From assembly GCF_037811135.1 (NCBI RefSeq), contig NZ_CP149130.1:1484501-1548500 (forward strand): DNA of 64,000 nucleotides. Direction: 5' to 3'. The position numbers and the translations under genes are program-made. Position 1 is the stretch's first letter. Each line of letters opens with the position of its first letter. Below are positions 34,862 to 43,282 of the stretch, in pieces. Origin of the DNA: Aeromonas rivipollensis (GTDB lineage: Bacteria > Pseudomonadota > Gammaproteobacteria > Enterobacterales > Aeromonadaceae). Under the pieces are notes generated by a model. The model ran no database searches and was not told the origin of the DNA. It saw nothing but the letters and a program-made list of their open reading frames with translations.

Positions 34862-35482
34862 ATGAGTCAGCATTTTTACGTACATCCGGACAATCCCCAG
34901 GTTCGCCTCATCGGTCAGGCGGTGCAGATATTGCAAAGCGGTGGCGTCATCGTCTATCCCACCGACTCCGGCTACGCCCTGGGCTGCCAGATGGGCAACA
35001 AGGACGCGCTTGAGCGCATCTGCCGCATCCGCCGCATCGAGCCGAACCACGACTTCACCCTGGTGTGCCGGGATCTCTCGGAGATCTCCACTTACGCCAA
35101 GGTGGACAACACCGCCTTCCGGCTGGTGAAGAACAACACCCCCGGGCCCTACACCTTCATCTTCAAGGCCACCAAGGAGGTGCCGCGCCGCCTCATGAAC
35201 GAGAAGAAGAAGACCATCGGCATCCGGGTGCCCGCCAACAACATCGCCCTGGCCCTGCTGGAGGCCCTGGGTGAGCCGCTGCTCTCCACCACCCTGATCC
35301 TGCCGGGCTCCGAGATGGCGGAGTTCGATCCCGAAGAGATCGCCGACAAGCTCGGCAAGCAGCTGGATCTGGTGGTCAACGGCGGCTATCTGGGCGAGCA
35401 GCCCACCACTGTGGTGGACTTCTCCGACGACGAGCCCGTGCTGCGCCGTCGCGGTGCCGGGGATCCGACGCCGTTTGAGTGA
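34862..35482 (+). CDS. yciO: YciO family protein (Sua5/YrdC-like threonylcarbamoyl-AMP synthase fold)
   Basis: 206 residues of the Sua5/YciO/YrdC fold: VIVYPTDSGYALGCQ, then KNNTPGPYTFIFKATKEVPRRL with the basic substrate pocket, IGIRVPANNIALALLEALGEPLLSTT. YrdC makes threonylcarbamoyl-AMP for the tRNA modification t6A; the YciO branch has a weaker, less clear role. Its position between rnm and scpA follows the E. coli rnm-yciO order. ATG 34862. Confidence 0.9.
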   Translation: MSQHFYVHPDNPQVRLIGQAVQILQSGGVIVYPTDSGYALGCQMGNKDALERICRIRRIEPNHDFTLVCRDLSEISTYAKVDNTAFRLVKNNTPGPYTFIFKATKEVPRRLMNEKKKTIGIRVPANNIALALLEALGEPLLSTTLILPGSEMAEFDPEEIADKLGKQLDLVVNGGYLGEQPTTVVDFSDDEPVLRRRGAGDPTPFE

Positions 35483-36371
35483 TACTGCCGAGCCCGTACC
35501 CGAGGCGATGATCGCGCCGGGTACGACGGGGGAGGGGTTGCTTCCCCCGCCTATGGCCCCCTCGCCCATCGCCAAAGTGCTGGGGCAGCCCTACCATGAG
35601 CTGCCCCAGGATCTGTTTATTCCGCCCGATGCGCTCGAGGTGTTCCTCGACACCTTCGAGGGGCCGCTGGATCTGCTGCTCTACCTCATCCGCCGTCAGC
35701 AGTTGGACATCCTGAACCTGCCTATCCTGCAGATCACCGCCCAGTACATGGAGTACGTGGAGCTGATGCAGGGGCTCAATCTGGAGCTGGCGGCGGAATA
35801 CCTGCTGATGGCAGCCTGGCTCGCGGAGATAAAATCCCGTCTGCTGCTACCCAAGGCCCCGGAGCTGGAGGACGAGGAGGAGGGGGAAGATCCCCGCGTC
35901 ACCCTCATTCGCCGGCTGCAGGAGTACGAGCGCTACAAGCTGGGCGCGGAGCGGGTCAACGCCTTGCCGAGGCTGGAGCGGGAGATCTTCATCGCCACCG
36001 CCCTGCCACCGGATTTTGGCGCCTTGAAGCCGCTGGCCCCCGATGTTTCGCTGGTTGAGCTCGCCCTTTACATGCAAAGTGTGGTAAAACGCGCGACTCA
36101 TTTTGAACATCACCAGATCCGCCGCGAGCAGATCCCGACCCGGGTGCGCATGGCGGAGATCCTCGCCATGCTCTCCCTGGGCCAGACCCTGCGGCTGGAG
36201 CAGGTGCTGCGGGCCGAAGAGGGACGCATGGGGGTGCTGGTGACGTTTCTGGCCCTGCTGGAGTTGTGCAAGGAGCAGCTGATCTGGATCCTGCAGGCCG
36301 AGCCGCTGGGGCCGATCCATTTTGCATTGGCGAGCCAGGGGGAAGGGGGAGAGCATGAGCAGGTACACTGA
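35454..36371 (+). CDS. scpA: Segregation and condensation protein A (kleisin)
   Basis: Kleisin-like subunit that bridges SMC head domains with ScpB. The core is FLDTFEGPLDLLLYLIRRQQLDIL, VELMQGLNLELAAEYLLMAAWLAEIKSRLLLP, a Glu-rich linker (ELEDEEEGED) and a C-terminal winged helix (LALLELCKEQLIWILQAEPLGPI). The start is uncertain: GTG 35454 overlaps yciO by 29 bases and gives 305 residues; ATG 35508 or 35553 would omit a Pro-rich leader. A chromosomal SMC partner is not in the window. Confidence 0.9.
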   Translation: MPGIRRRLSDTAEPVPEAMIAPGTTGEGLLPPPMAPSPIAKVLGQPYHELPQDLFIPPDALEVFLDTFEGPLDLLLYLIRRQQLDILNLPILQITAQYMEYVELMQGLNLELAAEYLLMAAWLAEIKSRLLLPKAPELEDEEEGEDPRVTLIRRLQEYERYKLGAERVNALPRLEREIFIATALPPDFGALKPLAPDVSLVELALYMQSVVKRATHFEHHQIRREQIPTRVRMAEILAMLSLGQTLRLEQVLRAEEGRMGVLVTFLALLELCKEQLIWILQAEPLGPIHFALASQGEGGEHEQVH

Positions 36372-36412
36372 GTGGCGGTTCGCCCCAGGCAGTCCGGACG
36401 GGGAGGGCAACC

Positions 36413-36481
36413 GTGGCGCTGCCCACTGAACGACTCAAGACCCTGATTCAGGGAGGGGTGCGTAATGGCGCTTCCTGCTGA
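36413..36481 (+). pseudogene. scpB 5'-end remnant between scpA and scpB
   Basis: GTG at 36413 with GGGGAGGG upstream reads ALPTERLKTLIQ, closely matching the start of scpB (ALPAERLKTLIE, ATG 36465, with its own GGAGGGG). Of thirteen aligned codons, six differ only by synonymous bases and two change a residue. The remnant stops after 22 codons, inside scpB. Period 52 bp. Confidence 0.85.
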
Positions 36482-37037
36482 ACGTTTAAAAACCCTGATC
36501 GAGGCGGCGCTGTTCGTGGCCGGTCGTCCGCTCAATGTCAGCGAGCTGAAAAGCAGCGTGCTGGCGGATTATCCGGTGACCAGCCGCTATGTGCAGCTGC
36601 TGCTGGCGGAGCTCAGGCAGGACTACAGCGAGCGGGGGGTGGAGCTCAAGGAGGTTGCCTCCGGCTGGCGCTTCCAGGCCCGCCAGGAGTATGCCGAGGA
36701 GCTGTCGCGTCTGTGGAGCGAACGGGCGCCCCGATATTCCCGTGCCGTGTTGGAAACCCTGACCCTGATTGCCTATCGTCAGCCCATCACCCGGGCCGAG
36801 ATAGAAGCCATCCGCGGGGTGGCGGTATCGAGCCAGATCATCAATACCCTGAAAGAGCGCGGCTGGGTGCGCAGCATAGGTCACAAGGAGGTGGTGGGTC
36901 GCCCCGAGCTGCTCGCCACCACCCGAGAATTTCTGGACTATTTCAATCTGCAGAGTCTGGAGCAGCTCCCCGAGCTGGATCCCGAACTGCACTCCCCCTT
37001 GCCGGTCATGCTGGGCGAGGGGAGCGACGGTCAATAA
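36465..37037 (+). CDS. scpB: Segregation and condensation protein B
   Basis: 190 residues; two winged-helix domains (PLNVSELKSSVLADYPVTSRYVQLLLAELRQDY and ETLTLIAYRQPITRAEIEAIRGV with VVGRPELLATTREFLDYF). It binds ScpA in the SMC-ScpAB condensin. ATG 36465 follows a good ribosome site. The gene start is duplicated just upstream (36413-36481). Confidence 0.94.
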   Translation: MALPAERLKTLIEAALFVAGRPLNVSELKSSVLADYPVTSRYVQLLLAELRQDYSERGVELKEVASGWRFQARQEYAEELSRLWSERAPRYSRAVLETLTLIAYRQPITRAEIEAIRGVAVSSQIINTLKERGWVRSIGHKEVVGRPELLATTREFLDYFNLQSLEQLPELDPELHSPLPVMLGEGSDGQ

Positions 37038-37148
37038 GCGGCAGGCCGTCTTGAGAATGAACGTGGTGGCGATGCCCAGAGGGCGCGTCACAGGAGTCAA
37101 TGTTGTCCGCTATGTCAGCGGGCAGCGATCAACAATCAGGTAAACCCG

Positions 37149-38072
37149 ATGAGTGAAAAACTGCAAAAAGTATTGGCCCGCGCGGGTCAAGGCTCCCGTC
37201 GTGAGATGGAGGCCCTGATCACCGCAGGTCGGGTCAGCGTGGATGGCAAGGTCGCCATGCTGGGGGATCGCGTCGAAGTGAACGCCGTGATCCGGGTGGA
37301 TGGTCACCAGGTCAAGACCCGTGCGGCGGAAGAGCAGATCTGCCGCGTGCTGGCGTATCACAAGCCCGAAGGGGAGATGTGTACCCGTCACGATCCGGAA
37401 GGCCGTCCCACCGTGTTTGATCGTCTGCCCAAGATGGACGGGGCCCGCTGGATTGCGGTCGGCCGCCTCGACGTCAACACCTCTGGTCTGTTGCTGTTCA
37501 CCACCGACGGTGAGCTGGCCAACCGGCTGATGCACCCGAGCCACGAAGTGGAGCGGGAATACGCGGTGCGCGTCTTTGGCGAGATCACCGAAGCCATGCT
37601 GCAGCGCCTGCGCAAGGGGGTGCAGCTGGAAGACGGCATGGCCAAGTTCAACAAGATCAAGCCGGCCGGCGGTGAAGGGCTGAACCAGTGGTTCAACGTC
37701 ACCCTGACCGAGGGGCGCAACCGTGAAGTGCGCCGCCTGTGGGAATCCCAGGAAGTGCAGGTGAGCCGCCTGATGCGCATCCGCTACGGCGACGTCACCC
37801 TGGATCGCGGTATCCCCCGCGGTGGCTGGCAGGAGCTGAAACTGCCCGAGGTGAACTACCTGCGCGGCCTGGTCAACCTGCCCAACGAGACCGAGTCCAA
37901 GGTCGACCTGCAGCAGGATGGCAAGAGCACCCGCCACAAGCAGGCCGCCCAGATCCGTCGCGCCGTCAAGCGCCACAAGGATATGCAGGGCAAGGAGCCG
38001 CGCGCTCGCAGCACCACTGCCCGTCGCAAGCCGCAAGCCTCGACCCGCAACTCCGGCACCGGCAGCAAGTAA
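37149..38072 (+). CDS. rluB: 23S rRNA pseudouridine synthase B
   Basis: Makes pseudouridine 2605 in 23S rRNA helix 89/90 (E. coli numbering). N-terminal S4 RNA-binding domain ([30 protein letters not shown]), then the RsuA/RluB catalytic domain with the active-site Asp in [20 protein letters not shown], and [18 protein letters not shown] Lys/Arg-rich disordered tail of about 55 residues follows the catalytic domain. The order rnm-yciO-scpA-scpB-rluB keeps the E. coli context. Confidence 0.95.
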   Translation: MSEKLQKVLARAGQGSRREMEALITAGRVSVDGKVAMLGDRVEVNAVIRVDGHQVKTRAAEEQICRVLAYHKPEGEMCTRHDPEGRPTVFDRLPKMDGARWIAVGRLDVNTSGLLLFTTDGELANRLMHPSHEVEREYAVRVFGEITEAMLQRLRKGVQLEDGMAKFNKIKPAGGEGLNQWFNVTLTEGRNREVRRLWESQEVQVSRLMRIRYGDVTLDRGIPRGGWQELKLPEVNYLRGLVNLPNETESKVDLQQDGKSTRHKQAAQIRRAVKRHKDMQGKEPRARSTTARRKPQASTRNSGTGSK

Positions 38073-38112
38073 GCCGATGCCTGTGGCATGAGGTAGTCGG
38101 CCCGGGCAAGGC

Positions 38113-38143
38113 AAAAGCCCGCACCCTCTGGTGCGGGCTTTTT
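38113..38143 (+). terminator. Rho-independent terminator after rluB
   Basis: Perfect 13-bp stem AAAAGCCCGCACC (38113-38125), loop CTCT, complement 38130-38142. Confidence 0.9.
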
Positions 38144-38277
38144 GTTTGTGGCGATTCTCCTCTCCCTTTTGAAGGAGGAGGTCGGAAAAGGGTGGCTGCG
38201 GGAGAATGAGCGTCAGCAAGGTTGCCCTGGCGGGGCGGGCTTGTTAGCCTTTCCCGCACTGAATACAGGAGATAAGA

Positions 38278-39141
38278 ATGAGCAAGGTACTGGATGAGCT
38301 GCTGGCACTGCTGGCGCTGGAGAAGATCGAGGAGGGCCTGTTTCGGGGCCAGAGCCAGGATCTCGGGTTGCGATCCGTGTTTGGCGGGCAGGTAATGGGG
38401 CAGGCCTTGTCAGCCGCCAAGCAGACGGTGGCCGTGGATCGCCAGGTCCACAGCTTCCACTCCTACTTCCTGCGTCCGGGCGATGCCAACAAGCCCATCG
38501 TCTATGACGTGGAGAACATCCGCGACGGTCAGACCGTCTCCACCCGTCGGGTCAAGGCTATCCAGGGCGGCAAGCCCATCTTCTACCTCAATGCCTCCTT
38601 CCAGGTAGAGGCCGAAGGTTTCGAGCATCAGGCCCAGATGCCCGCCGGCATCACGCCCCCCGAGCAGCTCAAGAGCGAGCTGGAGCTGGTGCGCCCCTAC
38701 GAGCAGATGATCCCGGCCGCCCTGAGGGACAAGATCCTGTGCGAGAAGCCGCTCGAGATCCGCCCCGTGACCCTGGTCGACCCCATTCGCCCGGACGTGC
38801 ACGAACCCCTGCGCTACACCTGGTTCAAGGCCAACGGCCCGGTGCCGGACGATCAGCGGGTGCATAACTACCTGCTGGCCTATGCCTCCGACTTCCACTT
38901 CCTGTTTGCCGCCCTGCAGCCCCACGGGGTGTCGTACTGGGAGCCGGACATGCAGGTGGCAACCATCGATCACTCCATGTGGTTCCACCGGGAGTTCCGG
39001 CTGGATGACTGGCTGCTCTACGTGGTGGACAGCCCGAGTGCCAGCGGCGGCCGTGGCCTGGTGCGCGGCCAGTTCTTCACCCGTGACGGCGTGCTGGTAG
39101 CCAGCACCATGCAGGAAGGGGTGATCCGCCGCCGGGGCTGA
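38278..39141 (+). CDS. tesB: Acyl-CoA thioesterase II
   Basis: Double hot-dog thioesterase that hydrolyses medium- and long-chain acyl-CoA. 287 residues (E. coli 286). Family signposts: [38 protein letters not shown], the catalytic D-T/S-Q region in the second hot dog ([22 protein letters not shown]) and [17 protein letters not shown] 38278 follows AGGAGA. Transcribed alone between terminators. Confidence 0.95.
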   Translation: MSKVLDELLALLALEKIEEGLFRGQSQDLGLRSVFGGQVMGQALSAAKQTVAVDRQVHSFHSYFLRPGDANKPIVYDVENIRDGQTVSTRRVKAIQGGKPIFYLNASFQVEAEGFEHQAQMPAGITPPEQLKSELELVRPYEQMIPAALRDKILCEKPLEIRPVTLVDPIRPDVHEPLRYTWFKANGPVPDDQRVHNYLLAYASDFHFLFAALQPHGVSYWEPDMQVATIDHSMWFHREFRLDDWLLYVVDSPSASGGRGLVRGQFFTRDGVLVASTMQEGVIRRRG

Positions 39142-39167
39142 ACCTGCCTTCATCACGGTGCATCAAC

Positions 39168-39197
39168 AAAAACGGGAGCCGATGGCTCCCGTTTTTT
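39168..39197. terminator. Bidirectional Rho-independent terminator after tesB
   Basis: Perfect stem AAAAACGGGAGCC (39168-39180), loop GAT, complement 39184-39196; serves tesB and the convergent symporter gene. Confidence 0.88.
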
Positions 39198-39213
39198 ATT
39201 GCGGCGCAGGCCC

Positions 39214-40392
39214 TCAGGCGGCGTCACGCTCCGGGGCAGCCAGGGTCTCTTCGCCCTGGGCGAAGCGATCGGCCCAGAGGGCGATGACGCCGTCACCCGT
39301 GACGTTGCAGGCGGTGCCGAAGCTGTCCTGGGCCAGGTAGAGGGCGATCATCAGGGCGATGGAGGCTTCACCGAAGCCCAGCATGGAGGTGAGCAGGCCC
39401 AGCGCCGACATGACGCCGCCGCCGGGGGCGCCCGGCGCCGCAATCATGATGACGCCGAGCATCATGATGAAGGGCAGCATGGTGCCATAGCCCGGGATGG
39501 CCAGGTGCTCGGAGAGGAACATCACAGCGGTGGCGCAGGTCACCAGCGTGATGGTGGAGCCACAGAGGTGAATGGTGGCGCACAGGGGCACGGTGAAGTT
39601 GGCGATGCCGTCGCTCACGCCGTTGTTCTTGCTGGCCTGCAGGGCCACCGGGATGGTGGCGGCGCTGGACATGGTGCCAAGGGCGGTGAAGTAGGCGGGC
39701 AGCATGTTCTTGATGAGCATGGCGGGGGAGCGGCCCAGCGCCAGCCCGGTGCCGATGAAGAGCACGGAGAGCCAGAGCCAGTGCATGACGATGGCCATCA
39801 CCAGCACCACGCCGAAGGTCTTGAGGGTGGCGAAGACGGTGCCTTCCACCGTCATCTCGACGAAGACGCCGGCGATGTAGAAGGGCAGCAGCGGGATAAT
39901 CACGCGAGCCAGCAGACGGTCGATGATGTCACGGCCCTGATCGGCGACCCGGCGCAGGTCGGTGGCCTGGGTGGCGCTGATGCCGATGCCGAACACGAAG
40001 GCGGCGGCCAGGGCCGACATCACCCCGAACAGCGGCGGTATCTCCAGATTGACGTAGGAGGCGAGCTTGACGGCGGCTTGCGCCGTGGGCTCGGCGGCCG
40101 TGGTCAGCTGCGGGATCAGCTGGCTCGCCACCGTGAAGGCGAACAGGCCAGCCAGTATGGTGGAGCAGTAGGAGAGGGCCACCGTCTTGCCCAGCAGCTT
40201 GCCGGAGTTCTTCGGCAGGCTGGCGATGCCGCTCATGATGAAGAACAGGATGATGAGCGGAATGGTGAAGGTGATCAGCTGACCTATCACTGTCTTGGCC
40301 GTGAACAGCACCCGTGCGACCCATTCCGGGGCGTAGAGGCCGAGCAGGAGACCGGCGAGGATGCCGGCAATCAGATTGAGGACGAGTTTCAT
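39214..40392 (-). CDS. Dicarboxylate/amino acid:cation symporter (DAACS family)
   Basis: 392 residues with eight membrane helices and two re-entrant hairpins in the GltPh fold. The first hairpin (TMSSAATIPVAL) carries the serine-rich SSA-T motif, and helix 8 has TACNVTGDGVIALW, in the place of the NMDGT/substrate-binding region. Substrate (glutamate, aspartate, C4-dicarboxylate or serine) cannot be decided, since the helix 8 residues differ from the classic glutamate carriers. Single gene on the minus strand. Confidence 0.88.
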   Translation of the reverse strand: MKLVLNLIAGILAGLLLGLYAPEWVARVLFTAKTVIGQLITFTIPLIILFFIMSGIASLPKNSGKLLGKTVALSYCSTILAGLFAFTVASQLIPQLTTAAEPTAQAAVKLASYVNLEIPPLFGVMSALAAAFVFGIGISATQATDLRRVADQGRDIIDRLLARVIIPLLPFYIAGVFVEMTVEGTVFATLKTFGVVLVMAIVMHWLWLSVLFIGTGLALGRSPAMLIKNMLPAYFTALGTMSSAATIPVALQASKNNGVSDGIANFTVPLCATIHLCGSTITLVTCATAVMFLSEHLAIPGYGTMLPFIMMLGVIMIAAPGAPGGGVMSALGLLTSMLGFGEASIALMIALYLAQDSFGTACNVTGDGVIALWADRFAQGEETLAAPERDAA

Positions 40393-40488
40393 GGGGGAAT
40401 CCAGGTGTTGGTGTCTGTTTTGTTATTTAATCTTGATTTTAATGCCGCTTTTTAACACAAATGCCGCATCTTGTCTGCCATCAACTGG

Positions 40489-40503
40489 TTAACTCAGAGT
40501 TAA
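40489..40503. promoter_or_regulatory. Palindrome upstream of the symporter gene
   Basis: Perfect 15-bp dyad TTAACTC-A-GAGTTAA, about 100 bases before the symporter start and just past the 3' end of the methyltransferase gene. Two direct ATGCCGC copies lie nearer the gene (40442 and 40461). A regulator site is possible but unassigned. Confidence 0.35.
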
Positions 40504-40509
40504 ATATTG

Positions 40510-41178
40510 TTATCTGGATGCTGAATCACGTCGGGCACCCTGTCTGGATCGACGGCCGCGATATTGATTAATTGTGGCGGTGTTGGGGTCGCGGATCAGC
40601 AGGGCATGGAGCCAGCGGCCGTGCACGGCATCCTGGCTGCACCAGCTCTGGTGCAGCTCAAACGGCAGGGGGGCGATCAATTGCGTCAACCGGGCCTCAT
40701 CGAGCCGGGTCAGCAGCGGGTATTCCTCCTGTGAGGGGAGCAAGGGGCTGGCGGGTTCACTCTCGCCATAGGGGAAGGAGCAGTAGAGGGGCCCCTGGGG
40801 TTTGAGCAGGCCGGCGAGGTGCATCAGGACGGGGGCAAGCTCATCCTCTGTCAGGCAGGGCAGCGAGCCGCTGGCCCAGATGCCGTCATAGGGCAGCACG
40901 TTGTGCATCTGCTCGAAGCGGCAGACCCGCACCGGCTGGCCGCACAGGCGCGAGGCGGCGCTGGCCTGGCTCAGGCTGGCATCGAAGGCGGTGACCATGA
41001 ACCCCAGTTCCCGAAAATGGTGCAGATCCTCCCCCGCGCCGCAGCCCGCTTCCAGCAGGTGTGCGCCCGGCTGCAAGCGAGCCAGGAAGGGGGCGTGGGC
41101 CTGGCCGATGAGGGCGGGGCGCGGCGCCTGAAGGGCAGCGTTTCGGGTGCCTTGGGCGGGTGACTGTGGCAGTGGCAT
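40510..41178 (-). CDS. Class I SAM-dependent methyltransferase
   Basis: 222 residues. SAM motif I is LLEAGCGAGEDLHHF, motif II AFDASLSQ (acidic residue binding ribose), then YDGIWASGSLPCL. The substrate is unknown. The first 25 residues are poorly ordered, and the C terminus ends in a short basic stretch (RGRRSRQGARR). Same strand as the symporter, about 120 bases upstream of it, probably a separate unit. Confidence 0.85.
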   Translation of the reverse strand: MPLPQSPAQGTRNAALQAPRPALIGQAHAPFLARLQPGAHLLEAGCGAGEDLHHFRELGFMVTAFDASLSQASAASRLCGQPVRVCRFEQMHNVLPYDGIWASGSLPCLTEDELAPVLMHLAGLLKPQGPLYCSFPYGESEPASPLLPSQEEYPLLTRLDEARLTQLIAPLPFELHQSWCSQDAVHGRWLHALLIRDPNTATINQYRGRRSRQGARRDSASR

Positions 41179-41277
41179 AGGGCTCGTCTCTAAGGTGGGC
41201 GGCTACTCTAGCAAATTTGCCCCGCTCTGTTCAGATCTGCTGAGGATCCTCCCCGGCCCTGCGTGGCATCAGCGCTG

Positions 41278-41919
41278 TCAGGGGCGGCGCAAGAGCGAGG
41301 GAGAGGGGTTGGCGAGCAGGCCGAGCAGGGTGTCGAGCAGGAAGTCGGCCTCCTGAATCAGGTTGATGCGCTCCGGGAAGTGCAGCCAGTTGATGATGTA
41401 GCCGTCCAGGGTGCAGTGCAGCAGTGTGGCGGCACGGCGCAGATCCAGGGTCTGGGGCAGGTGGCCGAGGCGCACGGCGTTGCCCAGGGTGATCTCCAGA
41501 TCCCGGAAGAAGTTGAACGATTGCACGCGCATGTGATCCCGCAGGGAGATGGCCTCTCCTTCCAGCGACTCCAGATTGAACATGATGGTGAACATCTGCT
41601 GGTGGGCGGGCTCGGTGCTGATCTTGTGCATCACCTCCTTGAGGAAGAGGCGCAGCTTGCCGAGGGGATCCGGCTCCTGCTCATCCACACAGGCATCTAG
41701 CTGGTGGGAAAGGGGGGCGCACAGCTCCTCCCACAGGGTGACGAACAGCTCCTCCTTGTTCTTGAAGTGCCAATAGATGGCGCCTCGGGTCAGGTCTGCC
41801 GCCTTGGCGATGTCGGTCAGGTTGGTCTTCGCCAATCCCTGTTGGCAGAACAGATTCAGGGCCGTGCTCATGATGTGGCAGCGGGTCTGCTGCGCTTCTT
41901 CTTTGGTTCTTCTGGCCAT
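41278..41919 (-). CDS. acrR: AcrR-type TetR family repressor of the efflux operon
   Basis: 213 residues. The N terminus MARRTKEEAQQTRCHIMSTA followed by LNLFCQQGLAKTNLTDIAKAADLTRGAIYWHFKNKEEL is the AcrR/TetR helix-turn-helix; the rest is a ligand-binding TetR_C domain typical of AcrR. It is divergent from the acrA-like gene across 150 bp that contain a near-perfect AcrR palindrome, so it should repress both. In Aeromonas hydrophila the equivalent is called AheR. Confidence 0.93.
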   Translation of the reverse strand: MARRTKEEAQQTRCHIMSTALNLFCQQGLAKTNLTDIAKAADLTRGAIYWHFKNKEELFVTLWEELCAPLSHQLDACVDEQEPDPLGKLRLFLKEVMHKISTEPAHQQMFTIMFNLESLEGEAISLRDHMRVQSFNFFRDLEITLGNAVRLGHLPQTLDLRRAATLLHCTLDGYIINWLHFPERINLIQEADFLLDTLLGLLANPSPSLLRRP

Positions 41920-41954
41920 CGGATCCGTACCTGTTAAAAGGGGAAAAAGTTACT

Positions 41955-41978
41955 TACATACATTTATGAATGTATGTA
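41955..41978. promoter_or_regulatory. AcrR-type operator
   Basis: Perfect 10-bp arms TACATACATT (41955-41964) and AATGTATGTA (41969-41978) around TATG. From memory this differs from the E. coli acrR-acrA operator by one spacer base. Confidence 0.88.
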
Positions 41979-42071
41979 TATTGCCTCATCTTCGCAGTTT
42001 TACCAACAGGGGCCCTATAAACCCTGTGGTTTTGTGGTTTTTTTTGTTTGAAACAGAGGCTCAGAAACTCC

Positions 42072-43265
42072 ATGCATAAACACATTCTCGCACGTTCGGT
42101 GGGCCTTGCCTTGTTGGCAAGCGGCCTGCTGGCTGGTTGTGGCGACAAGGGCGAGGCCGGGCAAGGGGCGGGAGAGATGCCGCCTGCCGCCGTGGACGTG
42201 GTCACTCTCCATGCCGCGCCGCTGCAACTGATGTCAGAGCTCACCGGCCGCACCGCCCCCCTGCGGGTGGCCGAGGTGCGTCCCCAGGTGAATGGCATCA
42301 TCCTCAAGCGCCTGTTCACCGAAGGCAGCGACGTCAAGGCCGGCCAGCTGCTGTACCAGATCGATCCCGCCGTCTATCAGGCCGCCGTCGCCAGCGCCAA
42401 GGCGAATCTGGCCAAGGCGCAGGCCAACGAGCAGAGCGCCCGCCTCAAGGCCCAGCGTTATGCCGAGCTGGTGAAGGTGAAAGCCATCAGCCGTCAGGAG
42501 TATGACGACGCCGACGCGGCCTGGAAGCAGCAGGTTGCCGAGATCGGGGCCGCCAAGGCCGCCCTGCAGAGCGCCAACATCAACCTGGCCTATACCAAGA
42601 TCACCGCCCCCATCAGCGGCCGCATCGGCAAGTCTGCGGTGACCGAGGGGGCTCTGGTCACCGCCCAGCAGGCGGACAGCCTCACCTCCATCCAACAGCT
42701 CGATCCCATGTATGTAGACGTGCGTCAGTCCACCGCCGATCTGCTGCGCCTCAAGCGCCAGGTTGCCGCCGGCAAGCTCGTTCAGGACGAGAGCAAGGGC
42801 GCCAAGGTGCGCTTCCAGCTGGAAGATGGCAGCAGCTACAGCGAAGAGGGCTCATTGCAGTTCTCCGACGTGACAGTGGACGAGACCACCGGCATGGTGA
42901 CCCTGCGGGTCCTGGTCCCGAATCCCCATGATCTGCTACTGCCCGGCATGTTCATGCGCGCCACCCTGCAAGAGGGCGAGCGCCCGCAAGGCTTGCTGGT
43001 GCCGCAGACCGCCGTGACCCGCACGCCCAAAGGCGGGGCCACCGTCATGGTGGTGACCGCGGACAACAAGGTCGAGCTGCGGGAAGTGCAGCTCAGCCGC
43101 GTGGTTGGCGACAGCTGGGTGGTGGAGTCCGGCCTCAAGGCTGGCGAGAAGGTGATAGTGGCCGGCCTGCAGAAGGTCAAACCCGGTGCCCTGGTGGCGC
43201 CCGCTGAGCGCGCCAGCAACACCACGACAGCACAAGCCGATCAGACCCCGGTCACCAAGCAGTAG
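42072..43265 (+). CDS. acrA: RND efflux periplasmic adaptor (AcrA/AheA type)
   Basis: 397-residue membrane-fusion protein that joins the RND pump to the outer-membrane channel. Lipoprotein signal with LLAGC (Cys near residue 24), a lipoyl/hairpin region ([30 protein letters not shown], coiled coil about 95-165), then beta barrel and membrane-proximal domains. The start ATG 42072 gives a normal signal; the upstream in-frame ATG at 42048 does not. First gene of a three-gene pump operon; AheA in A. hydrophila. Confidence 0.94.
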   Translation: MHKHILARSVGLALLASGLLAGCGDKGEAGQGAGEMPPAAVDVVTLHAAPLQLMSELTGRTAPLRVAEVRPQVNGIILKRLFTEGSDVKAGQLLYQIDPAVYQAAVASAKANLAKAQANEQSARLKAQRYAELVKVKAISRQEYDDADAAWKQQVAEIGAAKAALQSANINLAYTKITAPISGRIGKSAVTEGALVTAQQADSLTSIQQLDPMYVDVRQSTADLLRLKRQVAAGKLVQDESKGAKVRFQLEDGSSYSEEGSLQFSDVTVDETTGMVTLRVLVPNPHDLLLPGMFMRATLQEGERPQGLLVPQTAVTRTPKGGATVMVVTADNKVELREVQLSRVVGDSWVVESGLKAGEKVIVAGLQKVKPGALVAPAERASNTTTAQADQTPVTKQ

Positions 43266-43282
43266 GATGGAGTAGTCGCCTC

